Of a stretch of 33,283 nucleotides of DNA, positions 22,001 through 29,760 are shown piece by piece (the stretch's first letter is position 1; every line of letters starts with the position of its first letter). The stretch is from positions 1-33,283 of IMG/VR virus record IMGVR_UViG_3300034682_000112. One strand, given 5' to 3'. The notes under the pieces were generated by a model. The model ran no database searches and was not told the origin of the DNA. It saw nothing but the letters and a program-made list of their open reading frames with translations. A program made the translations under genes and the position numbers. The stretch is from a virus.

Positions 22001-24508
22001 CCGATCATCTCGCCGCTGGTCAACCCTCTCGCGGCCGGCCTGGCGAACACGTTCGGGCTCGGTGGCGCGGCGGGCGCCGCTGGCGCTGGCGCAACCGGCC
22101 TGGCTGGCGTTGCCAGCGGGGTATCCAACCTGTACGGCTTGGCCACCGGTGGCGCCACGCTGGCCGGCGGGCTGGGGACTGGCTTTCTCGGCAGTCTGGC
22201 CGGCGGCTTGAACGGCGCCGGCATCGGCTCCGGCCTGACGTCCGCGCTCGGCATGAACATCGGCAACGGCATTGCGAGCGTGGTCGGTCCGAACATCGCC
22301 AGCGGCATCGCGTCGGGGCTGTCTGGGCTGGCAGCGGCAGCGCCGTGGGTCGCTGGTGCGCTGGCGGTTGTCTCGATCGGCAAGGCGGCGTTTGGCCGCG
22401 GTCCGAAAGAGTACAGCGGTGAGCAGACCCTCAATGGTTCGCTCGGCGCTGGCGGTTTCACCGGGACCATGGATGCCGATTGGGTGAAGAAGGGCGGCTG
22501 GTTCCGCAGCGACAAGAAAGGCACGGACCGCAACCCGGTAGGCGCCGAGTTCGCCGCGGGCCTGACGTCGGCCTACGACGCAATCAAGGCATCGTCGGCG
22601 GATTTCGCCGAGGTTCTGGGTCTCAATGCTGCGAGCATCGCAACCCGCTCGCAGACCATCAAGATCGCGCTCGGCAAGGACGAGGCCGCCAATCAAGCGG
22701 CAATCGCCGAGTTCTTCGCCGGCGTGGCCAACACGGTAGCGGCCGAGCTGCTGCCGGAGATTGGCAAGTTCCAAGTGCAGGGCGAGCAGGCGTCGGCCAC
22801 GCTGCAGCGCCTGGCGGTCAATTTCAGCGCCGTCGACCAGATCCTGGTAGCGATGGGCACCAGCTCGGAAGTTGCATTCCGCGCTGTCGGCGCCGCATCG
22901 ATCGAGGCGCGCGAGCGGCTGCTGGCATTTGCCGGCGGCATCGACGCGCTCGCCTCGGCGACGACCTTCTTCAACGACAACTTCCTGACGGAAGCGGAGC
23001 GGGTGGCGATCATCCAGAAGCCGCTGCAGGAAGGGCTGGCGGCGCTGGGCTTCGCCGGCCTGGCCACCTCAGACCAGTTCAAGGAGGCGGTGCAGGGCCT
23101 GGTGTCGTCGGGCGCGCTGGCGACGGAGCAGGGTGCGAAGCAGTACGCCGGCCTGCTGGCCCTGGGCCCGCAGTTCAAGACCGTGTCCGACTACCTGAAA
23201 TCGGTGGGCGACGCGGCGGCGGAAACGGCCCGGCAAGCGGCCGAGGCGGCAAAGGAGGCCGAGGAGGCGGCGAAACGCGCGGCGGAGGCTGCGCGCCAGG
23301 CGGCAGTCGAGCAGGCCGCAAGCCTGATCTCTGGCGTCGACGCCGCCTTCTCGGTGCTGCAGCGCGTGGTCGACCGCCAGAAGAAGGCGCTGCAGGAGGA
23401 AATCTCCGTGCGCACGGCCTCGATCCAGAAGATTGAAGCGCTGTCGCAGTCGCTGCGGTCCACCCTGGACGGCATGACGGTATCCGGTCGAGAGGCCGAA
23501 GACCGCCGGGCCGCCCAGGCGCAGATCGAAGCGGCGCTGGCGATCGCCAAGGCCTCGGGCAAGCTGCCGAGCGCCGAGGACCTGCGCAGCGCGCTGTCGG
23601 TGGTCAGCCGGGATTCGTCCGCGCTGTTCGCCACGCAAGAGGACTACCTGCGCGACTTCTACGCCACCCGGATCGGTATCGAGGATCTGGCCGGCCTGAC
23701 CGACGATGCACTGTCGGTCGAGGAGCGCAGCCTGAAGAAGCTCGAGGACCAGGTCAAGCAGTACGACCTGATGCTCGAGCGAGAGCAGGAGCAGATCGAC
23801 GTTCTGAAGGGGATTTCGACCATCGGCTTGTCGATCGAGCAGGCGCTCCAGGCGCTGCGCGGCGCGATGCTCGCCGCCGGTAGCAACCCGATCAATTCGG
23901 CAACCTCGGCCATCAGCGACGCCTACAAAACGTCGCTGGGCCGGGCGCCGGATCAGGCCGGGCTTGACTACTGGAAGGGCATCGCCGCCGGCGGCACTTC
24001 GACCGGCGCGATTGTCGACTCGATCAAGAACTCGCCCGAGGCGCAGCTTCAGAAGCTCTACAAGGAAGTGTTCGGCCGCACGGCTGACGCGGCCGGACTG
24101 GACTACTGGATGGGGCAGGTCAAGAACGGCATCAGCCTGGGCGCCATCAAGGACACGTTCGAGAACAGCGACGAGGCCAAGAAGAAGCTTCGAGGCTTCG
24201 CCGTCGGCACGAACTACATCCCGGTCGACATGCCGGCGATGGTCCACCAGGGCGAACGCATCATCCCTGCGGCTGACAACCGCGAGTTGATGCGCCGCTT
24301 GGCCAGCCCAGAGCAGGGCAACGAGGTGCTGGTCGCCGAGATCCGCGCGCTGCGTGAGGAAGTCGCTCTGCTGCGCCGGACCAACAGCGACGAAAACTAC
24401 TCAATCGCCAAGCATGCGCTGGACACTGCCAGCGCGCTGGACGATGCACTCAACGGCAACAAGCCACTGGCGACGAAGGTCGTTCAAGAGCAGGAGGAAA
24501 CTCAGTGA
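19082..24508 (+). CDS. Tail tape measure protein with C-terminal DUF4214 repeats
   Basis: An 1808-residue protein that sets tail length and is threaded inside the tube. The tape-measure N-terminal domain spans about residues 215-400 (QLSDAYSSYIAQLRLATTG, SASSAILQLSQAFASGVLRG, then FNSVNDAAPRLMEALADGIG). A hydrophobic segment lies at about 545-577 and a glycine/alanine-rich hydrophobic region at about 985-1105; coiled-coil lies between and after them. Near the C-terminus (about 1603-1705) are two DUF4214-like units, each with a (S/F)GR-D-AGLDYW core. At roughly 0.15 nm per residue a tail of around 270 nm is implied (general rule). The start is weakly supported: only GGCGG precedes ATG 19082. 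Confidence 0.93.
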   Translation: MSQVTNEAVIKVTADASGVESGLRQVEAATARTGKNLENLGATAQKTGKSLETLGAGPGLRNVGDGAGAAAGQVDRATKSMADSIQRATATMNAGAKGSAAYYEALANTRGLNITALRPYLDQLDAVTRKTQQAAAAQRQLDAGNNFLAGLRAQAEGIGKTASQLAALRAEQLGVADDARPLIEQLQAAEEAAGNAGNSINGFAAALAAAGASAGIASLVQLSDAYSSYIAQLRLATTGQTEFARAQASVQSIATAAQSDLASTASLYASITKSTRDLGIAQQQVANITEVVSLALKVSGANSQSASSAILQLSQAFASGVLRGEEFNSVNDAAPRLMEALADGIGVPVGALRAMAEQGMLTTDVLANALPRALKKLQDEARSVETVGGAVTVLKDKIMLLVGATSQSSGVVAALSGGLKLLTDNLVLVGGAMATVAAVKLGSALSSATAAAYASVVANNARLASNLAAARSDVAATGSAAALAAARVAELRAAVLAAEGNVALAITTNALIPAQAKATTAAAAHAAALTAQAGAASAASLAGRAFSGVMALAGGPVGAIIGLLGIAATIWGAWSISAREANDKVAQSTEESTADMIKRLDEQIAKLRERNALAAEEPRIKALDGISQVDREGLERAREALARNRRDQQANRDNAQYHLNIDLRRQEIVLSNEYEAALERVAAQQREVAIAAARTRDERIDQWFEKNGTPAQRLAAELTELKKQFGAIPPEMEKLVRAKYVDPAATKALADQAKAAKEYADLIDRISGKSAGVDADYVENLQKLAGGYAAGKQSMADYVATVEAYIKQQPFAKQAEEDRLRALKELSDFQDGYSKGLEATSAVYAKRVQDAQDEATRNEELARTYGMTKSAVEQLELARLEGQLAQRSTLGLTLDEIETLEKLIDAKKRNAAAVSAMEQVDAAKKAAEEWKRASDSIEQSLTDALLRGFENGNGFGKNLVETLKNMFGTLVLRPIISPLVNPLAAGLANTFGLGGAAGAAGAGATGLAGVASGVSNLYGLATGGATLAGGLGTGFLGSLAGGLNGAGIGSGLTSALGMNIGNGIASVVGPNIASGIASGLSGLAAAAPWVAGALAVVSIGKAAFGRGPKEYSGEQTLNGSLGAGGFTGTMDADWVKKGGWFRSDKKGTDRNPVGAEFAAGLTSAYDAIKASSADFAEVLGLNAASIATRSQTIKIALGKDEAANQAAIAEFFAGVANTVAAELLPEIGKFQVQGEQASATLQRLAVNFSAVDQILVAMGTSSEVAFRAVGAASIEARERLLAFAGGIDALASATTFFNDNFLTEAERVAIIQKPLQEGLAALGFAGLATSDQFKEAVQGLVSSGALATEQGAKQYAGLLALGPQFKTVSDYLKSVGDAAAETARQAAEAAKEAEEAAKRAAEAARQAAVEQAASLISGVDAAFSVLQRVVDRQKKALQEEISVRTASIQKIEALSQSLRSTLDGMTVSGREAEDRRAAQAQIEAALAIAKASGKLPSAEDLRSALSVVSRDSSALFATQEDYLRDFYATRIGIEDLAGLTDDALSVEERSLKKLEDQVKQYDLMLEREQEQIDVLKGISTIGLSIEQALQALRGAMLAAGSNPINSATSAISDAYKTSLGRAPDQAGLDYWKGIAAGGTSTGAIVDSIKNSPEAQLQKLYKEVFGRTADAAGLDYWMGQVKNGISLGAIKDTFENSDEAKKKLRGFAVGTNYIPVDMPAMVHQGERIIPAADNRELMRRLASPEQGNEVLVAEIRALREEVALLRRTNSDENYSIAKHALDTASALDDALNGNKPLATKVVQEQEETQ

Positions 24509-26151
24509 TCATTGTTGATCCAGTAACGCTGGGGGACGCGGCGTGCACGCGCCCGTCGCCCAAGTGGGTGTACGACCGAACCGGCACGCTGGTCGAGGTG
24601 CCGGCCGATATCCTGGCCGTCAGCTATGACCCGGCAGACCTAAGTAAGGCGCCATTTGCCGTGGTCGACCTTGAGCCGGCGACCAACTACATCCGAAACA
24701 ACACGATGCAGGGTGGCGTAATCGGTCGACTGGGGGCTGGCGGTGTTATGCCAAACAACTGGCTCGTCGGAAGCAACATCGGAATCCGATTCTGGCTGAT
24801 AGCTAAAGGCGTGGAGTCAGGAATCGACTACGTCGACGTGCGCATTGAAGGCGATGCGACCGCTGCAGGCTTTGCCGGGATCTACTTCGAAAGCAACACG
24901 TCCATCCCGGCACTAAATGGCGAAGTGTGGGAGGAAAGCGCATACCTCGCGGTGGTCGCCGGGAGCATGTCAAACGTTCTCGCGATCAACCTGTGCGTCG
25001 ATGAGGCGATGGCCAGTGGAGCATACGTGGGTGGCGGTAATGGTCCGACAATTAACCCCGCTCCAGATTCGCTAGTGCAGGGGCTCAGTAAGTACAAGCG
25101 TACCTTGTCTGGCGGCTCAACCGTGGCATATATGAGCCCGCACATCAAGTTGTTCAATCGAGGCGCTGGGCCTGTGGACATCACCATTCGCATCGGTCTG
25201 CCGCAGGCTGTTCCCAACCAGGCACCGGATTTCCCTATCAAGACCAGCAACGGCGCCGTCACCCGCGCTGCTGACGTAATCGGCCCGACCGCTGGCCTGA
25301 TCTATTCGAACGTGCCGATGGTCGAGCCGCCGTACAGCGCGGCTACCACCTATGCCAAGGACGCGGCCGTGTACGACCCGGCAACGAAGATCGTCTACTG
25401 GTCGATGCAGGCGGCGAACGTCGGCAAGCCGCTTAGCGATCCGGCGTGGTGGAACAAGCGCACGGCGATCAACCGCTGGGCGATGTTCGACGACCGCAAC
25501 AGCACGGTGACCAGCAACCCGGAGGAGATCGTAGCCGTGTTTTCGGCGAAGGCGATCACCCAGGGCCTATTTGCAGGCGCGCTGGATGCGAGTGAGGTAC
25601 GCATTTCGATGACGCACCCGACACGCGGTGTGGTCTACAGCGAGAAGCGCAGCCTGGTGCTGCCGCGCTCTGGCAGCAGCTTCTACGGCTGGGGCTTCAA
25701 TCGGCTGCGGATGCGCAGCTGGTTCCTGACGCTCAAGCTGCCGGTGTTCGCGAATGCGCTGGTCACCATCACTATTCGCCGGCCGGGCGGCGTGGCCAAG
25801 TGCGGCATGTGCATGATCGGCCACGCGATCGATGTCGGCCTGTCCTTGATGGGCCTGTCCACCGAGCTGAAGGACTACTCGACCACCACGTTCTACCCGG
25901 ACGGCTCGAGCGACACGATCCCGCGAGGGTTCTCGAAGCGCATGAGCATCGACCTGTCGGTTGAGCGTGACCGCGTCGAAAGCATCGAAGACGACCTGAT
26001 CAAGCGGCGCCAGAAAACCCTGGTGTGGCTGGGCTCGACCCTGCGCGGCGACACGATGCTGGTCGGGAAGTTTAGCAGCTTCCGCAAGGTGATCGATTCC
26101 TATCCCCGCTCGAAGATGGCATTGCAAATTGAAGGAGTATTGTCTCAATGA
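24505..26151 (+). CDS. Tail tip protein with carbohydrate-binding-like module
   Basis: A 548-residue protein directly after the tape measure gene. GTG 24505 overlaps the tape measure stop (GTGA) and follows GGAGG at 24493-24497. The N-terminal 270 residues are beta-rich, with a jelly-roll-like composition (ATNYIRNNTMQGGVIG onwards). Residues about 277-317 carry YSAATTYAKDAAVYDPATKI, then YWSMQAANVGKPLSDPAWW, the aromatic pattern of CBM5/12-type binding modules. The C-terminal 200 residues (from about WAMFDDRNS) look like a baseplate or distal-tail domain. No specific known family. A receptor- or surface-polysaccharide-contacting role is inferred from position and module. Confidence 0.7.
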   Translation: MIIVDPVTLGDAACTRPSPKWVYDRTGTLVEVPADILAVSYDPADLSKAPFAVVDLEPATNYIRNNTMQGGVIGRLGAGGVMPNNWLVGSNIGIRFWLIAKGVESGIDYVDVRIEGDATAAGFAGIYFESNTSIPALNGEVWEESAYLAVVAGSMSNVLAINLCVDEAMASGAYVGGGNGPTINPAPDSLVQGLSKYKRTLSGGSTVAYMSPHIKLFNRGAGPVDITIRIGLPQAVPNQAPDFPIKTSNGAVTRAADVIGPTAGLIYSNVPMVEPPYSAATTYAKDAAVYDPATKIVYWSMQAANVGKPLSDPAWWNKRTAINRWAMFDDRNSTVTSNPEEIVAVFSAKAITQGLFAGALDASEVRISMTHPTRGVVYSEKRSLVLPRSGSSFYGWGFNRLRMRSWFLTLKLPVFANALVTITIRRPGGVAKCGMCMIGHAIDVGLSLMGLSTELKDYSTTTFYPDGSSDTIPRGFSKRMSIDLSVERDRVESIEDDLIKRRQKTLVWLGSTLRGDTMLVGKFSSFRKVIDSYPRSKMALQIEGVLSQ

Positions 26152-27167
26152 TCACAGCACTTACCGATCCGACCCAGATGCCGAATCAGCTGGACGACCA
26201 GGAGACGTTCGACACCAAGATGGCGAACTTCCTGGACAACCTGGCCGAGCGGGCGCGCCAGGAGAACGAGCTGGCGGCCAACATGAGTGCCTACGCAGCT
26301 GGCGGCGCCTACGCCTTCCCGTACGTGTTCGACAGCTCAACTGCCGATGCGGACCCGGGCGTCGGCAAGTTGCGGCTGAGCAGCGCAACCCAGAATGCTG
26401 CGACGGTCATGCGCTTGGACCTGCAGGCGGTCGGTGGCGCCGATTTGACCAATGTGCTAGCGGATTTGCGCGCGGTCACGAGCGCCGTCAAGGGCTCGAT
26501 TCGCGTCGTGAAGATGACCGATCCGAGCAAGTGGCTGACCTTCGACGTCACGGCTGTGGCGCTGCCAACGGGCTATCGCAATATAACCATGACCTGGCGC
26601 GCGACCGGTGGCGGACAGGCCAGCCCATTCGCCAATGGCGATGCGCTGATGGTCTTCATCGACCGAAACGGCGACTCGGGCACCGTACCGGGAACCATGG
26701 AGTTACTGGCAACGATCACTGTGTCGAGCGCGGTTGCCTCCATATCGCTACCCACTGTACTTGGGGCGGATCACGATTGGTTCCTCGTCGATATCCAACG
26801 AATGGAGCTGTCCACCGATCAAATCCCGGCATTCCGATTTCTATCCGCAGGGTCGCCATTGGTTACCGGGTACAACTCGACCGTCGTGAATGCAGTTTCA
26901 ACGGGCGACGTAGCAAATTTCCTATTGAACGGTTCTGGAGCTCGGAGCTACACGGGGATTCTGCAGTTGCGCAACGTCAAGGCTGCGATGAAGGGCATCT
27001 TCTGGGACGGCGCTAGCTTTGCTAGCTCTGGCGGAACAAATTGCGGCGCGCCGACGCGACGGGGGTTCCATACGCCATCCACCCCAGCGGAAGGCTTCGA
27101 AATTTTCATCGGTAGCGGGATGATCAATTCTGCACTCATTCGCGTTTATGGAGTACGAAAAGTATGA
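26148..27167 (+). CDS. Putative tail fibre / tip protein
   Basis: A 339-residue protein, ATG 26148 overlapping the previous stop, GAAGGAG at 26131-26137. The N-terminus is helical (DQETFDTKMANFLDNLAERA, then RQENELAANMSAYAAGGAYA), a pattern used by fibre proteins to attach to the tail tip. The remainder is beta-rich with many S, T, G and N residues. Its end (GSGMINSALIRVYGVRKV) is typical of short fibres. No catalytic motif seen. The small protein after it often follows fibre genes. Confidence 0.7.
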   Translation: MITALTDPTQMPNQLDDQETFDTKMANFLDNLAERARQENELAANMSAYAAGGAYAFPYVFDSSTADADPGVGKLRLSSATQNAATVMRLDLQAVGGADLTNVLADLRAVTSAVKGSIRVVKMTDPSKWLTFDVTAVALPTGYRNITMTWRATGGGQASPFANGDALMVFIDRNGDSGTVPGTMELLATITVSSAVASISLPTVLGADHDWFLVDIQRMELSTDQIPAFRFLSAGSPLVTGYNSTVVNAVSTGDVANFLLNGSGARSYTGILQLRNVKAAMKGIFWDGASFASSGGTNCGAPTRRGFHTPSTPAEGFEIFIGSGMINSALIRVYGVRKV

Positions 27168-27502
27168 CGACCCTGCAGATCGCTGAATACTCTAACGGAC
27201 AGACCATCATCCGCGACATGACCGAGGAGGAACGTGCTGCAATCTCGCCCGTTGTGGCCGAGGTGCCGGGCGAGGTCACGATGCGCCAGGCCCGGCTCGC
27301 GCTGCTGGCTATTGACAAGCTCGACCAGGTCGCGCCGGCGATCGAATCGCTAGAAGGAGCCGAGCGCGACGCGGCCCGGATCGAATGGGAGTTCTCCAGC
27401 ACCGTGGTACGCAGCCGACCGCTGGTGGTCATGCTGGGCCAGGCGCTGGGCCTCGACGAAGAGGCGCTCGATCAACTGTTCATCACCGCAGCGGGGTTGT
27501 AA
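27164..27502 (+). CDS. Small tail-region protein (XkdW/fibre-assembly-like)
   Basis: A 112-residue protein, ATG 27164 overlapping the fibre stop. The C-terminal 65 residues have VTMRQARLALLAIDKLDQVA, then RIEWEFSSTVVRSRPLVVML and GLDEEALDQLFITAA, a pattern shared by small proteins after phage tail fibres (XkdW-like, tail-fibre-assembly-like). The N-terminal 35 residues form a short beta unit. It probably assists fibre folding or attachment, by neighbourhood only. The stop overlaps the next ATG by one base (TAATG). Confidence 0.65.
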   Translation: MTTLQIAEYSNGQTIIRDMTEEERAAISPVVAEVPGEVTMRQARLALLAIDKLDQVAPAIESLEGAERDAARIEWEFSSTVVRSRPLVVMLGQALGLDEEALDQLFITAAGL

Positions 27503-27981
27503 TGAAAGCAGCGTTCTACAAGGGCACGCGCCCGGGCCTGGCCGGCATCTACAACCGCCTGGTGCGGTGGTGGACGAAGTCGCCGTATTCGCATGTTGAG
27601 CTGATCTTTTACGACGGCGACAAGTGCGCCGGCGGGCTGGCCGCCTCCGCCTCGAACATGGACGGCGGCGTGCGCACCAAGGTGATCGACTTCGACCCGG
27701 CGCGCTGGGACTTCATCGACCTGCCCGACGCCCTGGTCGACCGCGCGTGGCAGTGGTTCCGCGAGCACGACGGCGCCCCGTATGACCTGGTCGGCAACCT
27801 TCAATTCGTGCTGGCGCCGATTCCGCACAGCCAGCGCCGCTGGTTCTGCTCCGAGGCGGTGGCCGCCGCGCTCGGCATTCCGGACCCCTGGCGATACTCG
27901 CCCGGCACGCTGGCCAGCGCGCTCACCCTTCTCCAACCCGCTTCGGCGGGTTTTGTTTTTTCTGATGCACCCACACCATGA
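27502..27981 (+). CDS. Permuted NlpC/P60-like papain-fold enzyme
   Basis: A 159-residue protein resembling the circularly permuted NlpC/P60 (YiiX/YaeF-like) enzymes: the histidine comes first, in SPYSHVELIFYDGD (His about residue 32, acidic residue two later), and the cysteine second, in RRWFCSEAVAAALG (Cys about 116). Tail-associated NlpC/P60 enzymes cut peptidoglycan during DNA entry; here it lies between tail and lysis genes, so either an entry or a lysis role fits. ATG 27502 overlaps the upstream stop. Its last codons run through a terminator hairpin. Substrate unknown. Confidence 0.72.
   Translation: MKAAFYKGTRPGLAGIYNRLVRWWTKSPYSHVELIFYDGDKCAGGLAASASNMDGGVRTKVIDFDPARWDFIDLPDALVDRAWQWFREHDGAPYDLVGNLQFVLAPIPHSQRRWFCSEAVAAALGIPDPWRYSPGTLASALTLLQPASAGFVFSDAPTP
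27935..27962 (+). terminator. Intrinsic terminator inside the 3' end of a coding region
   Basis: AACCCGC (27935-27941) pairs with GCGGGTT (27946-27952) across a TTCG tetraloop, followed by TTGTTTTTTC. It encodes the last residues of the NlpC/P60-like protein and lies 16 bases ahead of the holin start. Confidence 0.85.
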
Positions 27982-28373
27982 AAGCACCCCAAATGAGTGA
28001 ACCAATTTCCGGCGCCGCCGCCGGCGCCTTCGGCTGGAAGCTGCTGGGCGGCATGGCCGGCATGGGCGCAATCGGCGCCGGCCTGGCCTCGGTGGTCGTG
28101 ATGTGCATGATGACGCCGCGCAGCCCGAAGGAGTGGGCCGTCGGCCTGATCTCGACCATCGTGTTCTCGATCGGCGGCGGCGCTTGCGTGATCCAGCACT
28201 ACGGCCTGGAGGCCTGGGCGCACAAGCCGGTCGGCCTGGTCGCGATGCTGGGCCTGGTATTCGCCTGCGGGCTGCCGGGCTGGGCCATCGTGCGCTGGCT
28301 GTTTAACTACATCGAGGCGAAGCGCAATGCGACGCTTGCCGACGTGGTGCGTGACGTTCGAGGTCGGCCATGA
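27978..28373 (+). CDS. Putative holin with possible dual start
   Basis: A 131-residue membrane protein with about three hydrophobic segments (residues about 25-46, 55-75 and 86-110) and a charged C-terminus, directly ahead of the endolysin gene. This fits a class I-type holin, which forms the membrane lesion that releases the endolysin. Two starts are close together: ATG 27978 (MKAPQMSEP, overlapping the previous stop) and ATG 27993 (MSEP). The longer form adds a lysine, as in the lambda S antiholin. Neither has a strong ribosome-binding site. Sequence family not recognised. Confidence 0.7.
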   Translation: MKAPQMSEPISGAAAGAFGWKLLGGMAGMGAIGAGLASVVVMCMMTPRSPKEWAVGLISTIVFSIGGGACVIQHYGLEAWAHKPVGLVAMLGLVFACGLPGWAIVRWLFNYIEAKRNATLADVVRDVRGRP

Positions 28374-29035
28374 TCGTCACGGCCGAAATCATCCGCCGCG
28401 TGGCGCCGCAGTGCGGCTCGAACGCGGCCGTCGTCGCCGCGGCGCTGCAGCCGGCGATCGAGCGCTTCGAAATCAACACCCGGCGGCGCCTGGCGCACTT
28501 CCTCGCCCAGGTGGCGCACGAGAGCGGCGGCTTCACGCGCAAGCGCGAGAACCTGAACTACACGCCGGCCGCGATCCTGGCCACGTTCAACACCAGGGCG
28601 GTGACGCGCTTCACGCCGGCGCAGGCCGAACGCCACGGCCGCACGCCGGCGCATGCTGCCGACCAGCAGGCGATCGCCAACATCGCCTACGCGAACCGGA
28701 TGGGGAATCGCGGCCCGGAGAGCGGCGACGGCTGGCGCACGCGCGGCGCCGGGTGGATGCAGATCACCGGCGCTACGAACCACAACGCCGTTGCCGACTA
28801 CTTCGGTCTGTCGCGCGACACCATCGGAGGGTGGCTGTCGACGGACATGGGCGCGGCCTTGGGCGCCGGCTGGTTCTGGTACGTCAATAACCTGAACCGG
28901 TTCGCGGACGTCGATGACGTCGACGGCGTGTCCGACTGCATCAATATCGGCCGCAAGACCGAGCGAATCGGCGACGCCATTGGCTACATCGAGCGCCGCG
29001 CGCTGACTGGCCAGGCCATGAAGGCGATTCCATGA
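28370..29035 (+). CDS. GH19-type endolysin
   Basis: A 221-residue peptidoglycan hydrolase of the glycoside hydrolase 19 (chitinase-like) group. Seen: FLAQVAHESGGF with the likely catalytic E51, then RKRENLNYTP with E60, the segment YANRMGNRGPESGDGWRTRG and GWMQITGATNHN, all typical of phage GH19 lysozymes. No signal peptide, so release depends on the holin. ATG 28370 overlaps the holin stop (ATGA). Length is standard for a single-domain enzyme. Confidence 0.93.
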   Translation: MIVTAEIIRRVAPQCGSNAAVVAAALQPAIERFEINTRRRLAHFLAQVAHESGGFTRKRENLNYTPAAILATFNTRAVTRFTPAQAERHGRTPAHAADQQAIANIAYANRMGNRGPESGDGWRTRGAGWMQITGATNHNAVADYFGLSRDTIGGWLSTDMGAALGAGWFWYVNNLNRFADVDDVDGVSDCINIGRKTERIGDAIGYIERRALTGQAMKAIP

Positions 29036-29499
29036 TCCCGTCGCCATACCGCGCGGCGGCGGCCGGCGTCGTCGTGCTGCTGGGCATAGGCCTGGCCGGC
29101 GCAGCCGGCTGGGTCGCCAACGGCTGGCGGCTCGAAGCGGCGCACCGCGCCGACATCGCCGCACGCGACGCCCAGCTGGCCGCCGCCAAAGATCTCGCCC
29201 GCCTGCGTGAGCAGGACTGGACCGCTCAACGAAACCAGGCTCTCGAAAATGCAAACTCCCGCGATCAAACCATCCGCGCTCTGGCTGCTGGCTCTGCCAG
29301 CGCTTCTCTCAGCCTGCGCGACACCCTTGCCGCCATTAGCCGCGGCGTGCCCGACGCTTCCGTCGAGGCCCTCCGTCACTCAACCACCACCCTCGCAGCC
29401 GTACTCCAAAACTGCCAGAGCGAATATCGAGACCTGGCAGAAAAGGCTGACCGGCACGCTAGTGACGCCCTGACCCTGGAGCAGGCCTGGCCGAAGTAG
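29032..29499 (+). CDS. Rz: i-spanin (Rz-like)
   Basis: A 155-residue inner-membrane spanin subunit. An N-terminal transmembrane segment (about residues 8-29, AAAAGVVVLLGIGLAGAAGW) is followed by a long charged helix (LAAAKDLARLREQDWTAQRN) in the periplasm. It pairs with the outer-membrane lipoprotein encoded inside it to fuse the two membranes in the last lysis step. ATG 29032 overlaps the endolysin stop. The gene order holin-endolysin-Rz/Rz1 is canonical. Confidence 0.88.
   Translation: MIPSPYRAAAAGVVVLLGIGLAGAAGWVANGWRLEAAHRADIAARDAQLAAAKDLARLREQDWTAQRNQALENANSRDQTIRALAAGSASASLSLRDTLAAISRGVPDASVEALRHSTTTLAAVLQNCQSEYRDLAEKADRHASDALTLEQAWPK
29249..29473 (+). CDS. Rz1: o-spanin lipoprotein (Rz1-like), nested in Rz
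   Basis: A 74-residue lipoprotein read in another frame, wholly inside Rz. From ATG 29249 it starts MQTPAIKPSALWLLALPALL and has the lipobox LSAC with C23 as lipidation site. The mature part is proline-rich (TPLPPL, SRPSVTQPPPSQPYS), the usual Rz1 composition. An in-frame GTG at 29207 would put a hydrophilic stretch before the signal peptide, so the internal ATG is preferred. The nested arrangement matches the lambda Rz/Rz1 type. Confidence 0.88.
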   Translation: MQTPAIKPSALWLLALPALLSACATPLPPLAAACPTLPSRPSVTQPPPSQPYSKTARANIETWQKRLTGTLVTP

Positions 29500-29662
29500 G
29501 GCGCCGCCGCAGCCAAGGCTTGAGCAGCACGCGCACGGCCAGCTCGAGCGCGACGCCCTGGGCTCGGAGCGCGGCCGCCGCTGCGTGGGCGCCGCGCGAC
29601 GCGGCGAGGTTGATGGCCAGGTCGATCTGGGCGGCAGTCGTGAGGTCGGTTCGAGTATGCAT
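29459..29662 (-). CDS. Small minus-strand gene after the lysis cassette
   Basis: A 67-residue protein, MHTRTDLTTAAQIDLAINLA at the start, then an alanine-rich helix and AVRVLLKPWLRRR before a basic/proline tail. ATG 29662 is used; a GTG lies one codon upstream. It overlaps the 3' ends of Rz and, by 15 bases, Rz1 on the opposite strand and is divergent from imuA, with the LexA box lying 63 bp from its start. I recall similar short proteins near lysis genes in related prophages but know no function. Composition is GC-rich and alanine-rich, so a spurious ORF cannot be ruled out. Confidence 0.5.
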   Translation of the reverse strand: MHTRTDLTTAAQIDLAINLAASRGAHAAAAALRAQGVALELAVRVLLKPWLRRRPTSARPAPGSGRH

Positions 29663-29724
29663 CACGATAGGGTAGCCGACCGGCTGCCGCCCGCCGCGAG
29701 CGGTATCAATCTGGCATGGTGTTA

Positions 29725-29744
29725 TACTGTATAAACGTACAGTA
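29725..29744. promoter_or_regulatory. LexA (SOS) box upstream of imuA
   Basis: TA-CTGT-N8-ACAG-TA, with the full CTGT...ACAG core at 29727-29730 and 29739-29742 and matching TA flanks. It lies 16 bases before the imuA start. A TATACT box (29723-29728) overlaps it as a possible -10. LexA control of the imuA gene is the natural reading. Confidence 0.92.
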
Positions 29745-29760
29745 TTTCAGCGAGTCAACT

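Noticed and set aside
20437-24247. Long minus-strand ORFs opposite the tape measure gene
   Set aside because: They are GC-driven shadow frames with serine/arginine-rich composition and no domain pattern, opposite a well-supported gene.
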